Source: Acidimicrobiaceae bacterium
GTDB lineage: Bacteria; Actinomycetota; Acidimicrobiia; Acidimicrobiales; UBA8190
Length of the DNA stretch: 64,000 nucleotides
Direction of reading: 5' to 3'
Assembly: GCA_003151475.1 (NCBI GenBank)
Contig: PLXQ01000065.1
Coordinates: forward strand, 28,341 to 92,340
Shown: in pieces, positions 25,136 to 33,746 of the stretch
How the letters are laid out: each line of letters begins with the position of its first letter
Numbering within the stretch: position 1 is the stretch's first letter
Position numbers and translations under genes: made by a program
Notes under the pieces: generated by a model
Database searches by the model: none
Told to the model about the DNA's origin: nothing
The model's input: only the letters and a program-made list of their open reading frames with translations

Positions 25136-26938
25136 TCAGGTCGACATGGCCGCGATGGGCCGGACGAGAGGCGTGCCGCCGGTCGAGCCGTCGAAGGCGG
25201 CGTCTCCGAACGAGAAGATGCCGCCGTCGGAGGCCACCTCCCAGTAGCCCTTCCCGTCTGCTGTGGTGGCGATGCCGACCACGGGCCGGTTGAGGGGTCT
25301 GCCTCCCATCGATCCGTGGAAGGCGGCGTCACCGAAGGTGAAGATCCCGCCGTCGGAGGCCACCTCCCAGTAGCCCTTCCCGTCTGCTGTGGTGGCGATG
25401 CCGACCATGGGCCGGTTGAGGGGTCTACCTCCCATCGAGCCGTAGAACGAGGCGTCACCGAAGGCGAAGATCCCGCCGTCGGAGGCCACCTCCCAGTAGC
25501 CCCCGCCGTCGGGCGTCGGGGTGATGCCGACGACCGGTTGGGTCAACGGCCTGCCCCCCATCGAGCCGTGGAAGGAGGCGTCACCGAAGGAGAAGATGCC
25601 GCCGTCGGAGGCCACCTCCCAGTAGCCCCCGCCCCTGGGTGTGGTGGCAATGCCGACGACAGGTTTGACGAGTGGTGTTCCCCCCATCGAGCCGTGGAAG
25701 GAGGCGTCACCGAAAGCGAAGATGCCGCCGTCGGAGGCCACCTCCCAATAACCGCCGGCGTCGAGGGTCGAGGCGATGCCCACCACGGGCTTGTCGAGAT
25801 ATTGACCGCCCATCGATCCACAGAACGGGATGTTCCCGAAATTGAAAACGCCGCCGTCAGATGCCGCGAACCGGTAGCCGTTCACGGAACCGGGGGGATT
25901 GCAGGGAACCTGCAGGGACAGCTGAATGGGTGTGATGAACAACTGGCGTGTCGCCCCACAGCTGTAGTTGGTGCAGCCGCCGGCGCCCTGCCAGGCGGCG
26001 TAATCGAGCCACCAGGCCCCGTTGGCGTCAGAGAACAGTGACCCGCCACCGGGGCCGAGAACGCTTCCGTAGGTAGTGAGGATCTGGCTGTCCGATCCGC
26101 AGGGACCAAGGGGCCCGCTGCAGGTGGTGATGCCCTCCGAGTAGCCGCTCGACGTGTACACACCGGCGGCGAAGAGAAGGGTGAAGGTCCCGTTGGCGTC
26201 CACCATGGAGGGATCCTCGACCGTGCTCTGCCACGGATAGGCGGCCGTGTTGTTGAACATGAGCTCACCGGGAGAGCCGACGAGCGAGAGCCCGTTGCCG
26301 CTCAGCTGCTGGGACCAGATCGCCGCCTGGGAGGCCGATCCCCCGTCGTTCTGCTTCCAGACGAGATAGGCGTTGCCGTTGGCCGGATCGACGAACGGGC
26401 TCGGATCGATCGAGCCGGTGGGCTGGCAGATGAGGCCGCCGCCGGAGGTGTCTGTGAACTGGGGGCTCGATGCTGACAACGTCGAGCCGCCGACGGCGAC
26501 GGAGATGCAGTCGTGGCCGCTGTCGCTCGGGTTGGGGGCCTGGGCGGCGTCGTAGTACATCAACCAGTGCCCTCCCCATTCGAAGACCCCGGGGGAGGTC
26601 TGCGTGTTGACCGTTTCCCATCCCGGAGTGGTGGCCAGAGCGGTGGAGCCGAAGGACTTTCCCGTGTAGCTGTGGTACCCGGCCGACGCGCTGGTACTCA
26701 CCAGCGCCTGGATGTGGTTGCCCAGCGGGGTGCCGGTGGTGAAGGCGAAGTACGTTCCCGATGCGTAAACGACATCGGGGTCGCCCGCGTCGCCGGCGAA
26801 GGCGGGGGTGGTGCTCGGATGAATGGTCACAGCGGCGGCTCTCTGCAGCGTGGCCACCGAGACGACTGCGGAGGCCGCCAGTGTCAGTGCGAACAACGCC
26901 GCTGCGGGCACCTTCAGTCGTTTCCGATGATTGTTCAT
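25136..26938 (-). CDS. secreted GH43-like beta-propeller with C-terminal 42-residue repeats
   Basis: About 600 residues from ATG 26938 (a GTG at 26956 is possible). Signal peptide: AAALFALTLAASAVVSVA. Residues to about 335 look like a five-bladed glycoside hydrolase family 43 propeller, with candidate catalytic acids in GDPDVVY, SIDPSPFVD and TVEDPSMVD. From about residue 355 come six tandem 42-residue units with core GYWEVASDGGIFAFGDASF, then GSMGGxPLxxPVVGIA. These are predicted beta-strand units, common in Acidimicrobiia surface proteins, and probably form another propeller that binds carbohydrate or the cell surface. The product likely acts on arabinan or xylan-type sugars, a guess from family only. 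Confidence 0.82.
   Translation of the reverse strand: MNNHRKRLKVPAAALFALTLAASAVVSVATLQRAAAVTIHPSTTPAFAGDAGDPDVVYASGTYFAFTTGTPLGNHIQALVSTSASAGYHSYTGKSFGSTALATTPGWETVNTQTSPGVFEWGGHWLMYYDAAQAPNPSDSGHDCISVAVGGSTLSASSPQFTDTSGGGLICQPTGSIDPSPFVDPANGNAYLVWKQNDGGSASQAAIWSQQLSGNGLSLVGSPGELMFNNTAAYPWQSTVEDPSMVDANGTFTLLFAAGVYTSSGYSEGITTCSGPLGPCGSDSQILTTYGSVLGPGGGSLFSDANGAWWLDYAAWQGAGGCTNYSCGATRQLFITPIQLSLQVPCNPPGSVNGYRFAASDGGVFNFGNIPFCGSMGGQYLDKPVVGIASTLDAGGYWEVASDGGIFAFGDASFHGSMGGTPLVKPVVGIATTPRGGGYWEVASDGGIFSFGDASFHGSMGGRPLTQPVVGITPTPDGGGYWEVASDGGIFAFGDASFYGSMGGRPLNRPMVGIATTADGKGYWEVASDGGIFTFGDAAFHGSMGGRPLNRPVVGIATTADGKGYWEVASDGGIFSFGDAAFDGSTGGTPLVRPIAAMST
25139..25879 (-). repeat. six 126-bp in-frame tandem repeats
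   Basis: The C-terminal coding part of the GH43-like gene consists of units of 126 bases (42 codons). Units 2-6 are close to one another at DNA level, with short segments such as GCCGTCGGAGGCCACCTCCC (plus strand) repeated exactly; unit 1 (nearest 25879) is the most diverged and unit 6 is cut at 37 codons by the stop codon. The near identity suggests recent unequal recombination or gene conversion. Confidence 0.85.
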
Positions 26939-27239
26939 AGCCCTCTCATGGCTCACGTTGCTCTTGTGCCGCTCGTGTGCACGGTCACGGTCACCCTAGG
27001 TGAGCATTGGTCGAGGATTCGGGCGGTACGTCCCGTTTATGAGCCACGTGATCGGCGAACCGACGCGTTGTGCCCAGTTTGTGTCGGGCCATTTCGGGGA
27101 AGAGTACAGATGGACACGGTTGTCACGAAATTGATGTGATCGATGCTCGTCATGTCCGATACGACTTCTGGTGCGAGCTCAATGGGCCAGTATTGAGGCT
27201 CCCGGAAAGACGGCGGTTACCGTGCGGAGGATCTCCAAA

Positions 27240-28442
27240 ATGCTGGTGAGAGTGGGTATTTCCTCGGCGACGTTGGTGGGAAGCGCCGTGGTTGCACCGA
27301 CAGTGGTGTCGGCCCGTGTGACGATGACGGCGGTTGTGACGATGTCGGCCCCTACGTCTTCGACGCAGCAACGAGGTGCGGTGGGAGCTCACGCGGGGGG
27401 AGTTCACCGGTCATCGGCGGCCGACGTGCCACCCCAGAATCCCTCGAGCAGCCTGGCGCCCAACCCGAACTTCACCGACGACGGAAACTGCGGCTTCAGC
27501 GCGCTCGACAATTCGACCAAATGCACGAACGACGTGGCGCAGGCGGTGAAGAACGGGCGGGCGGTGTTGGAGTCGATGGCACCGTTGTCGTTCGACATGA
27601 GTGCGTTCGAGGCCATGACTGTTCCCGAGCAACTGTTTGTGATCGCCGACGAAGAACGGACCGATCGCTCCTTACCTCCGATCTCGGGGCTCACCACGCA
27701 ACTCGACACCGTGGCCCAGACAGGGGCGGCCGACAACGCCGACCCGTCGTTGTCCTCCTCCACCTTGACCGGAGGCGCCAGCGTGCTCAGCTGGGGATCG
27801 AACTGGGCCGGCGGCACCTCGAACGCGCTTGGATCTGACTACTACTGGATGTACGACGACGGCACGAGTTCCCCCAATGCCGAGTGCTCGACGCCGTCCG
27901 TCCCAGCCTGTTGGGGACACCGCGACAATGTGCTCGGCACCTTCGCCAGCAGCTCCACGTGCTACGCGTCGGGATCGTCGGGACCCGAGCAATACATGGG
28001 GGCGGGCGACACCGCCACCGGTTCCTCGTCGGGCCCGTCGTTCGCCGAGATCATCGTCGGCGCCTGTGGTCCTGCTCCCACCGACGTGGTGTTCACGTGG
28101 GCCCAGGCCCAACAGCTCCTCGGTGCCAACACCGGCGGTGGCCCCACGGCGCCGGGAGTACCGCAGAACGTGACGGCCGTGTCCGCGTCCAACAGGGGGG
28201 TCACGCTGAGCTGGCAGGCGCCCGCCGACAACGGAGGTGCGACGATCACCGGATACGAGATTTTCCGGGCCCGTACCTCCAGCACGGAGACGCTTTACAA
28301 GACGATGACCTGCACCTCCAGTACCTGCTCCTTCTCCAACAAGCAGGCACGACGCAAGGCCATCTTCTTCTACAAGATCGCCGCCGTGAACTCGGTGGGT
28401 CCGGGACCGCTCTCTTCGGAGGTGTCGGCCCAGGCCCGCTGA
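27240..28442 (+). CDS. secreted CAP-like protein with C-terminal fibronectin III domain
   Basis: About 400 residues from ATG 27240, which has GGAGG ten bases upstream. Signal peptide: ISSATLVGSAVVAPTVVS. Residues 110-300 resemble actinobacterial CAP/SCP-like proteins: VIADEERTDRSLPPISGL, then YGSNWAGG-like WGSNWAGGTSNAL, then CWGHRDNVLG with the conserved His and Arg. A fibronectin type III domain ends the protein (VPQNVTAVSASNRGVTLSW, GYEIFRARTS, YKIAAVNSVGPG). It is exported and may bind wall or host polymers. Its last codon is 22 bases from the convergent sigma gene. Confidence 0.78.
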   Translation: MLVRVGISSATLVGSAVVAPTVVSARVTMTAVVTMSAPTSSTQQRGAVGAHAGGVHRSSAADVPPQNPSSSLAPNPNFTDDGNCGFSALDNSTKCTNDVAQAVKNGRAVLESMAPLSFDMSAFEAMTVPEQLFVIADEERTDRSLPPISGLTTQLDTVAQTGAADNADPSLSSSTLTGGASVLSWGSNWAGGTSNALGSDYYWMYDDGTSSPNAECSTPSVPACWGHRDNVLGTFASSSTCYASGSSGPEQYMGAGDTATGSSSGPSFAEIIVGACGPAPTDVVFTWAQAQQLLGANTGGGPTAPGVPQNVTAVSASNRGVTLSWQAPADNGGATITGYEIFRARTSSTETLYKTMTCTSSTCSFSNKQARRKAIFFYKIAAVNSVGPGPLSSEVSAQAR

Positions 28443-28464
28443 TCGGGGAGTGGCAGCGTCCCGA

Positions 28465-29367
28465 TCACCAACTTGCGCGCAGTGGACCCGACAGATCGCC
28501 ACGGTGCTCGGGCTGCAGGGCGACCAACTTGTCGGGATTGGTGACGACCCGGACGGCAACGACGTGGTCGTCGGCGATGTCGAGCGTGAGGGCGATGCTG
28601 ACACGGCCTTCTGTCTCGAAGACCACCCCGGGCCGCCCGTTCAGGTCGACCTCTCTGGTGGCAACCCCGGCAGGAGTTCGGGCCGACACCGACAACAAGA
28701 AGCGTGCGGCCCGGTGGGGTCCCGTGACCGGGCGCAACGCGGCGCGTACCTTGCCGCCTCCGTCGGTCCACACCACAACATCGTCGGCCAGAAGTGACAG
28801 CAGGCCCTCGAGGTCTCCCGTGCCACAGGCCACCAGGAACCGGCGGGTGAGCTCCCGCCCGTGGGCGTGGTCGGCGTCGAACCGACGGCGGGGAGCGTCG
28901 ACCCGGCGGCGAGCGCGTGACACGAGCTGCCGGCACGAGGCCTCGGTCCGGTCGACGATGCCCGAGATCTCTTCGTAGGGGTAGCCGAAGACGTCGTGGA
29001 GTAAGAAGGCGGCGCGCTCCACGGGCTGAAGCTCCTCCAACAGAACGAGGAAGGCGAGCGACAACGAGTCGGCGATCTCGGCACTCTCGCCCGGTTCGGG
29101 AACGTCGACGGCCACGGGCTCGGGGAGCCACGGGCCCTTGTACGACTCGCGCCGTGCCCGGGCCGAGCGCAGCTGGTCGATGCACAGCCGGGTCACGATC
29201 GTCGTCAGGTACGACGACGGCGCCGACACGGCGTCCCCGGCGCGCCGGGACCATCGCACGTAGGCCTCCTGGAGCACGTCCTCGGCCTCCGTGGCACTGC
29301 CGAGCATGCGGTAGGCCACGCCGAAGAGCGAGGACCGGAGCTCGAGGAAGACCTCGAGGTCCCCCAT
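28465..29367 (-). CDS. sigJ: ECF41-type RNA polymerase sigma factor
   Basis: 300 residues. Region 2 is ELRSSLFGVAYRMLGSATEA with EDVLQEAYVRWSR; region 4 is LQPVERAAFLLHDVFGYPY and ISGIVDRTEASCRQLVSRAR. The C-terminal 110 residues form a SnoaL-like domain with the two signatures that define ECF41, WTDGGGK and NPDKL, which interact with region 2/4 to adjust activity without an anti-sigma factor. It lies directly after a CMD-type gene, the usual ECF41 partner, and a matching promoter precedes that gene. The symbol follows the actinobacterial SigJ name used for this group. Confidence 0.92.
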   Translation of the reverse strand: MGDLEVFLELRSSLFGVAYRMLGSATEAEDVLQEAYVRWSRRAGDAVSAPSSYLTTIVTRLCIDQLRSARARRESYKGPWLPEPVAVDVPEPGESAEIADSLSLAFLVLLEELQPVERAAFLLHDVFGYPYEEISGIVDRTEASCRQLVSRARRRVDAPRRRFDADHAHGRELTRRFLVACGTGDLEGLLSLLADDVVVWTDGGGKVRAALRPVTGPHRAARFLLSVSARTPAGVATREVDLNGRPGVVFETEGRVSIALTLDIADDHVVAVRVVTNPDKLVALQPEHRGDLSGPLRASW

Positions 29368-29368
29368 G

Positions 29369-29938
29369 TCAGACGTTGGTGGGGAGAGGGGCCACGTCGC
29401 AGCGGTCGGCGAAACCCTGGCTCTTCAGCCCCAGTCCGGCATTGAAACGTGACCGGTAGTTCTCGAGCGCCACCCATCCGGCCAGCTCGACGATCTCGGG
29501 CTCGCTCAGGTGCTCATGGAGCCTCTCCATGAGTTCGTCGCTGATCACGACCGGCGTGGCCGTCGCCGCCACCGCGTAGTCGAGAACGGCGCGTTCGGTG
29601 GCGTCGTAGACATCGCTGTCACCGAAACGGGGGACGTCACGGACCTTCTGCGGGTCTATGCCCTCCTGCATGCCAACGTAGTAGCCGAAATCGGTGCACC
29701 AAGAGCAGCCGATTTCTCCGGCCGATGCCTGAATGGCCAGCCACCGAAGGCGCTGATCGAGGCGCTTCCAACCGCGTTGGACGGCCGTCTCGAGCGCCCC
29801 CATGGCGATCAGGACGCCGGCATGGTGGCTGGCGGCCATGGCCGGCTCCACGTCCTGTCCGAAACGGCGACGGGAGTAACGGGTCGCCATTTTGGCGACG
29901 AAACCGGTGGGCCTGTCGATCAGGGTCACGTATGCCAC
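29369..29938 (-). CDS. carboxymuconolactone decarboxylase (AhpD-like) protein, ECF41 partner
   Basis: 189 residues, GTG start. The redox-type motif GCSWCTDFGYYVG contains a CxxC pair as in AhpD-like peroxidases. ATERAVLDYAVAAT and ELAGWVALENYRSRFNAGLG are typical of the CMD proteins found next to ECF41 sigma genes. It may reduce a peroxide or other electrophile whose presence activates the regulon; this is inferred from the family. It is separated from the sigma gene by one base and preceded by a matching ECF41 promoter. Confidence 0.9.
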   Translation of the reverse strand: MAYVTLIDRPTGFVAKMATRYSRRRFGQDVEPAMAASHHAGVLIAMGALETAVQRGWKRLDQRLRWLAIQASAGEIGCSWCTDFGYYVGMQEGIDPQKVRDVPRFGDSDVYDATERAVLDYAVAATATPVVISDELMERLHEHLSEPEIVELAGWVALENYRSRFNAGLGLKSQGFADRCDVAPLPTNV

Positions 29939-30000
29939 AACGCCTCCTCGGCTGTGGACCGCCCGTCACCGGGAGGTCTCCTCACATTCATGCCCATTGA

Positions 30001-30027
30001 GACGAGACGGTGGCCCGTTCTGTGACA
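30001..30027 (-). promoter_or_regulatory. ECF41-type promoter upstream of the CMD-sigma operon
   Basis: On the minus strand TGTCACA (30027-30021) is followed by exactly 16 bases and CGTC (30004-30001). This is the published ECF41 consensus -35/-10 pair and spacing as I know it. It lies about 62 bases before the CMD start at 29938, leaving a short leader. It implies that the sigma factor activates its own operon. Confidence 0.8.
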
Positions 30028-30083
30028 GGTGGCGTCCGGTGACATCGAATTCCCACCATTCGGCGCAGGGGCGCCCGGGTCCC

Positions 30084-30956
30084 TCAGCGCGGCGTCACAC
30101 CGAGGACCTCGGCCGACGCGGCCAGGGCATCGAGGTGGGCGTCGACGGACGCGAGCCCGGCGCCCATCGTGTTGACCGACAGATGGGTGGCTCCGATCTG
30201 GCGCCACCGTTCGGCGTGATCGGCGACGAGGGTGGCCCCTCCCTCGCCCCAACTGACCCTGCCTTCGAGGCCGAGGGTGCTCGGGTCGCGGCCGGCTTCG
30301 ACGGCGGCGGCGTCGACCAGGGCCCGGGCTTCGTCGAGCTTGGGACCGGGCGGGATGAGGGGAAACCAGCCGTCGCCCAGCCGGCCGGCCCGTCGGTACG
30401 CCGGCGGCGAGGCGGCGCCGAACCAGATGGGAATGGGCCTCTGTACCGGCAGGGGAGCGAGCCCGGCTCCAGTCACCTTCTCATCGGGGGCCTCGAAGGT
30501 GACACTCGGCTCGGTCCACAGCCGTCGCAGAAGCTCGACCTGATCCTCTACCCGCTTCCCCCGGTCGGAGAAGTCCTTCCCGAGCGCTTCGTATTCGACG
30601 GTATTCCACCCGAGACCGACGCCGAGCCGGAAGCGGCCACCGCACAGAAGGTCGACTTCGGCCGCCTGCTTGGCCACCAGGACCGTCTGGCGCTGCGGGA
30701 GGATGATGATGCCGGTGACGAGCTCGAGCGAGGTCAACGCAGCCAGGTAGCCGAACAGCACGAGCGGCTCGTGGAAGGTGGAGTGCATGTCGTAGGGTCC
30801 CTGCCATCCCCGGTGGACGGCGGTATCCGCCCCCACGACGTGGTCGTAGGCGATGAGGTGCGAATAGCCGAGCCCTTCGACCTTCTCGGCGTAGGCGCGC
30901 ACAGCTCCGGCGTCGCCGCCGATCTCGGTCTGGGGGAACACGACGCCGATCCGCAT
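30084..30956 (-). CDS. LLM class F420-dependent oxidoreductase
   Basis: About 290 residues from ATG 30956 (MRIGVVFPQTEIGGD). It has the (beta/alpha)8 luciferase-like monooxygenase fold: YDHVVGAD, TFHEPLVLFGYLA, LVTGIIILPQRQTVLVAKQ, FRLGVGLGWNTVEYEALG, PIPIWFGAASPPAYRRAG and LGDGWFP. This matches the actinobacterial TIGR03619-like group that uses coenzyme F420. It reduces or oxidises an unknown organic substrate. It stands between the CMD operon promoter and a membrane protein gene. Confidence 0.88.
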   Translation of the reverse strand: MRIGVVFPQTEIGGDAGAVRAYAEKVEGLGYSHLIAYDHVVGADTAVHRGWQGPYDMHSTFHEPLVLFGYLAALTSLELVTGIIILPQRQTVLVAKQAAEVDLLCGGRFRLGVGLGWNTVEYEALGKDFSDRGKRVEDQVELLRRLWTEPSVTFEAPDEKVTGAGLAPLPVQRPIPIWFGAASPPAYRRAGRLGDGWFPLIPPGPKLDEARALVDAAAVEAGRDPSTLGLEGRVSWGEGGATLVADHAERWRQIGATHLSVNTMGAGLASVDAHLDALAASAEVLGVTPR

Positions 30957-31016
30957 GGTTCGCCCAGCCTGCCACAATCGTTTTGGCGGTGAGACGGGGA
31001 TCTGGGCGCGCTGGGA

Positions 31017-31568
31017 TCAGTGCAGCAGGAGACGGACGACGAGGATGCCGCCGCCCAGGAGCGAGCCGACCAGGACCTGGAACACCCGTTGCACCCCCCG
31101 GGCATGGCCCCGGAAAGCGGCGACGATCTCGAAGGTGGCGAGAAGTGCGGCGCTCGTCCACAGCGACGCCGTGACCGAGGCGTTGAGGCCCACGCCGCAC
31201 ACCCAGAGGATGAGAAGCACGGCGATGGGGACGGCGGCGCCTTTCACGATGGCGCCTTCGTGGATGAACGCCCGCCACAACCCGCCGGCGGAGAGGGTTT
31301 CACCCGTGGCCAGGCGGCGACCGACAACGGTGGCATAGGTATGGGCCAGCCAATAGAGGCCGAGTATGAGCGTCGTGGCTTCGATGGTGTCGGCGAACGT
31401 CTCGCGACGAGTGCTCTCCGCGGCGAGGACGGCTCCGACGGCGATCGTTCCGTAGATCACCCCCGAGGGATTCTCTTCGGGGTCGATCCACCTCCAGATG
31501 GCCGATCCCACGTTCCCGGTTCCGGATCGGGGTGCGTCGCCCGCTTCGTCAGGATCGCTGTTCGTCAT
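31017..31568 (-). CDS. membrane protein of unknown function
   Basis: 183 residues with four or five hydrophobic segments (GVIYGTIAVGAVLAA, TTLILGLYWLAHTYATVV, GAAVPIAVLLILWVCGVG, SAALLATFEIVAAF and VLVGSLLGGGILVVRLLL) and a charged N-terminal tail. I do not recognise the family. Similar proteins in actinobacteria are annotated only as hypothetical integral membrane proteins. Neighbours on the same strand are the LLM oxidoreductase and an alpha/beta hydrolase. Confidence 0.7.
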   Translation of the reverse strand: MTNSDPDEAGDAPRSGTGNVGSAIWRWIDPEENPSGVIYGTIAVGAVLAAESTRRETFADTIEATTLILGLYWLAHTYATVVGRRLATGETLSAGGLWRAFIHEGAIVKGAAVPIAVLLILWVCGVGLNASVTASLWTSAALLATFEIVAAFRGHARGVQRVFQVLVGSLLGGGILVVRLLLH

Positions 31569-31648
31569 CCCGGCATCATGCAGCGGGGACTGTGCCGATG
31601 CCCGGCGGTCAGGATCGGGTGTTTGTCGTGGCGTCGACCGCCGGTTGG

Positions 31649-33007
31649 TTAGAGCGGCGAATTGATGGCAGCGATGGCGTCGATCTCGGCGGCGTCGTCG
31701 GACAAGATGAAGCCGGACGTCACCGCTGCCTCCGTGGCGGCGGTGAACTGTTCGAGGTAGTCCTCCTTCGAGCGGTACAGCGAGCCGAGCTTCTCGGCGT
31801 CGAAAGGCGCGGTGGTCCCGGCCAGATAGGCGATCGGGTGACCGCTGTTGCCCAGCCCCGACAGAATGGCGGTGGGGACATCGACGTGGGGGGTCCGGAT
31901 ACCCCCTTCGGCATTTCCATGGTCGTCGGTCACAAAGCCACCGTCGCGCACGTGGAGCCGGGGCGAGCTGGCTGGTCGCGGGCCGTCACGCACCCAGCGT
32001 TCGAGCTGGGCCACGGCCGCGTTCATGACGTAGTGCTGCGGCCCCGCGTTCACGGGCCGGTCGAGACCCATGCCGTAGATCTCGGTCACCGGAACCCAGG
32101 CACGTGCGAGTTTGCCCATGGGGAGCTGTCCGTTGTCGATCGGTCCCGCCACCAGTGTGTACATGTCGGCGTGTGCTGTCCCCGCGATCTCCCACAATGC
32201 GAACGAGTCGCCGTCGTCTTGACGGGCTCCCAGGTAGCCCAGGTTCATCAGGTCGGTTTCGGACTCCACGCAGAGAACCGGGACACGCAGGTCACGGCGG
32301 AAAGCGACAGGCTCGGCCCTGGCGGCGGCGGTGGGCGACCCGTCGTCATCGAGGGCGGCGCCGCCGCTCCCGCGGGCGTGGACGAGGAAGCCGTCGTGCA
32401 CGGTGGCCAGGGGGTCGATGTCGTTCACGTAGGTCGTCAGACGGAACGCCGATTGCGACTCGCCGATGGCCATCACCCGCTCGACGCTCAGGCCGTCGAG
32501 AATCGAGCCCGATGTGCGCCGTACGGCGGCACTGGCCTGGGTGAAGATGTCATAGGAGAAGCGGTCACCGGGGTGCCGCAGCGCCCCGTAGCGGGCGGGG
32601 TTGGTGCCGACCAGCCCGGGGCTGTCCAGGCCGAAGATGCTCCTACCTCCCATCGCCCCGATGCTCTGCGCCGAGACGGCCACCCAGGCCGCACCCCGCC
32701 GCATGAGCTCCCGATGGACGAAGATCCAGTCGGGAGCGGCGTCGAGGCCGCCGCTCACGTTCAGCCATTCGACCCACACGGTGCCGTTGAAGGCGCCATC
32801 GTCGACAGGCCGGTAGACGAGGAGCCGGGTGGTGAAGTCCGCTCGGTCGACGACGGTCGTCGTGCCGCCGGTGCGCGCGTACGCCTTTGCGCTGCCGGTG
32901 AACGCGTACTCGGCTCCGGTGTAGCCGACGGAAGCGAGGTCGAATCGGGTTCCGGCGACGAACGGGGAACCCACGTCCGGTAGCAGCGCCAGCGAGGCTT
33001 CTGTCAT
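31649..33007 (-). CDS. alpha/beta hydrolase domain-containing protein (Abhydrolase_10-like)
   Basis: About 452 residues from ATG 33007 (MTEASLALLPDVG). The N-terminal half has YTGAEYAFTGSAKAY and TTRLLVYRPVDDGAFNGTVW. The nucleophile elbow is AIGESQSAFRL; a likely acid is in CVESETDLMN and the His in EIAGTAHADMY. These features match the family of long actinobacterial hydrolases of unknown substrate (Abhydrolase_10). The likely role is ester or amide hydrolysis. No signal peptide is visible. Confidence 0.82.
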   Translation of the reverse strand: MTEASLALLPDVGSPFVAGTRFDLASVGYTGAEYAFTGSAKAYARTGGTTTVVDRADFTTRLLVYRPVDDGAFNGTVWVEWLNVSGGLDAAPDWIFVHRELMRRGAAWVAVSAQSIGAMGGRSIFGLDSPGLVGTNPARYGALRHPGDRFSYDIFTQASAAVRRTSGSILDGLSVERVMAIGESQSAFRLTTYVNDIDPLATVHDGFLVHARGSGGAALDDDGSPTAAARAEPVAFRRDLRVPVLCVESETDLMNLGYLGARQDDGDSFALWEIAGTAHADMYTLVAGPIDNGQLPMGKLARAWVPVTEIYGMGLDRPVNAGPQHYVMNAAVAQLERWVRDGPRPASSPRLHVRDGGFVTDDHGNAEGGIRTPHVDVPTAILSGLGNSGHPIAYLAGTTAPFDAEKLGSLYRSKEDYLEQFTAATEAAVTSGFILSDDAAEIDAIAAINSPL

Positions 33008-33287
33008 CGTCCAAGGGCCGATCTCGTGAGGTCCGGAAATTTCGGTCCCGACCCTATGCCACGGCGAAACTGCGACGACCATCAGTGATTGATCTTCGAG
33101 ATGCCGCTGGCCTCATTTACGCCGGTGGCCGAGTCCATGGGCGCGAAGACGGGCGGCATGGCGTCGCGCACCGGCGGCGATTTTCACCTCGACCCGGTTG
33201 CCGTGGGGAACCCTGACAGATCCATTTGGAAGGAATCTCACTTTGGCTCTTCCCATACAGATCCAAATCGGTGTACGTTATTGACTA

Positions 33288-33449
33288 TGCGCTTCGAGAA
33301 CGCAACGAGCTGCCGGGGTTCCTGGCGATTCGGCGGGGGAGTAACCCCCTCGACGTTGCGCGGCCGCATGTCCGTCTCAAAGCACGGGTACGCCATCGGG
33401 GCCGCCGGTCTGGCGAACCTCGCCACGGAGGCGCCCTTGACGGGTTGAC
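33288..33449 (+). CDS. possible 53-residue protein in the RNA island
   Basis: ATG at 33288 opens a frame reading MRFENATSCRGSW, then TPSTLRGRMSVSKHGYAIG and ending TEAPLTG. Most third codon positions are G or C, as in coding sequence. It is followed within 30 bases by a strong T-tailed terminator. However, no Shine-Dalgarno site is obvious, no family is recognised, and the same bases fold well as RNA (33301-33360), so the transcript may be non-coding. Confidence 0.25.
33301..33360 (+). ncRNA. structured RNA segment closed by a 7-bp stem
   Basis: CGCAACG (33301-33307) pairs with CGTTGCG (33354-33360). Inside are two hairpins: GCCGGG/CCTGGC with a three-base loop, and GGGGG/CCCCC around AGTAA. 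Upstream, ATTTGG at 33224 and CCAAAT at 33263 form an inverted pair, also found at 33632-33667. The transcript would end at the terminator at 33477-33513. It matches none of the riboswitch or tmRNA signatures I know. Confidence 0.35.
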
Positions 33450-33476
33450 CAGGACTTTCAAGTCCGGGAAACCGTC

Positions 33477-33513
33477 AGGAGCCGCTTCCGCAAGGAGGCG
33501 GCTCCTCTGTTTT
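33477..33513 (+). terminator. intrinsic terminator with GCAA tetraloop
   Basis: A 13-bp stem (AGGAGCCGCTTCC with GGAGGCGGCTCCT, one G-U pair) closes on a GCAA tetraloop and is followed by CTCTGTTTT. This is the clearest rho-independent terminator in the window and proves that something upstream on the plus strand is transcribed from within 33.2-33.5 kb. Confidence 0.85.
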
Positions 33514-33543
33514 CCGGGCCCACCACAATGCTGAGAAACCCAG

Positions 33544-33615
33544 AGGGGTGAGGCGCCGGTTGCCGAGCGGTCCCCGATGACCGCCGCCGACGAGGTTCGA
33601 TTCCTCGCGCCCCTG
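33544..33615 (+). tRNA. tRNA-like sequence with non-standard anticodon arm
   Basis: Acceptor AGGGGTG (33544-33550) pairs fully with CGCCCCT (33608-33614), allowing one T-G pair. The T arm is perfect: CGAGG, loop TTCGATT, CCTCG (33591-33607). The D arm is only three pairs (GGC/GCC). The anticodon arm GCGGT/ACCGC leaves an eight-base loop CCCCGATG with C where U33 is required; a sixth pair would shrink it to six. No amino acid can be assigned. It is a degenerate or non-decoding tRNA. Confidence 0.45.
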
Positions 33616-33746
33616 CGAGCGTGGCACGTCCATTTGGCTCTATGGGCTTGGTCATGCGCGTCCAAATAGATCCTTGAAAACCGAAGAGATCGCCAATAAA
33701 GGATCGGACCCTGCTGTCACCATGAGGCGGCCCGACCGATCCCAGC

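Noticed and set aside
25139..25879. Regular repeats that might be a CRISPR array
   Set aside because: The period is 126 bases, in frame inside a long ORF, with no unique spacers; they encode 42-residue protein units.
33288..33513. tmRNA, RNase P RNA, SRP RNA or a known riboswitch
   Set aside because: None of the conserved core motifs I know for these RNAs is present, so I left it as an unassigned structured RNA.
33226..33534. 102-residue plus-strand ORF across the RNA island
   Set aside because: It reads through the terminator stem at 33477-33513 and resembles no protein; the T-tailed hairpin makes a coding role for it unlikely.
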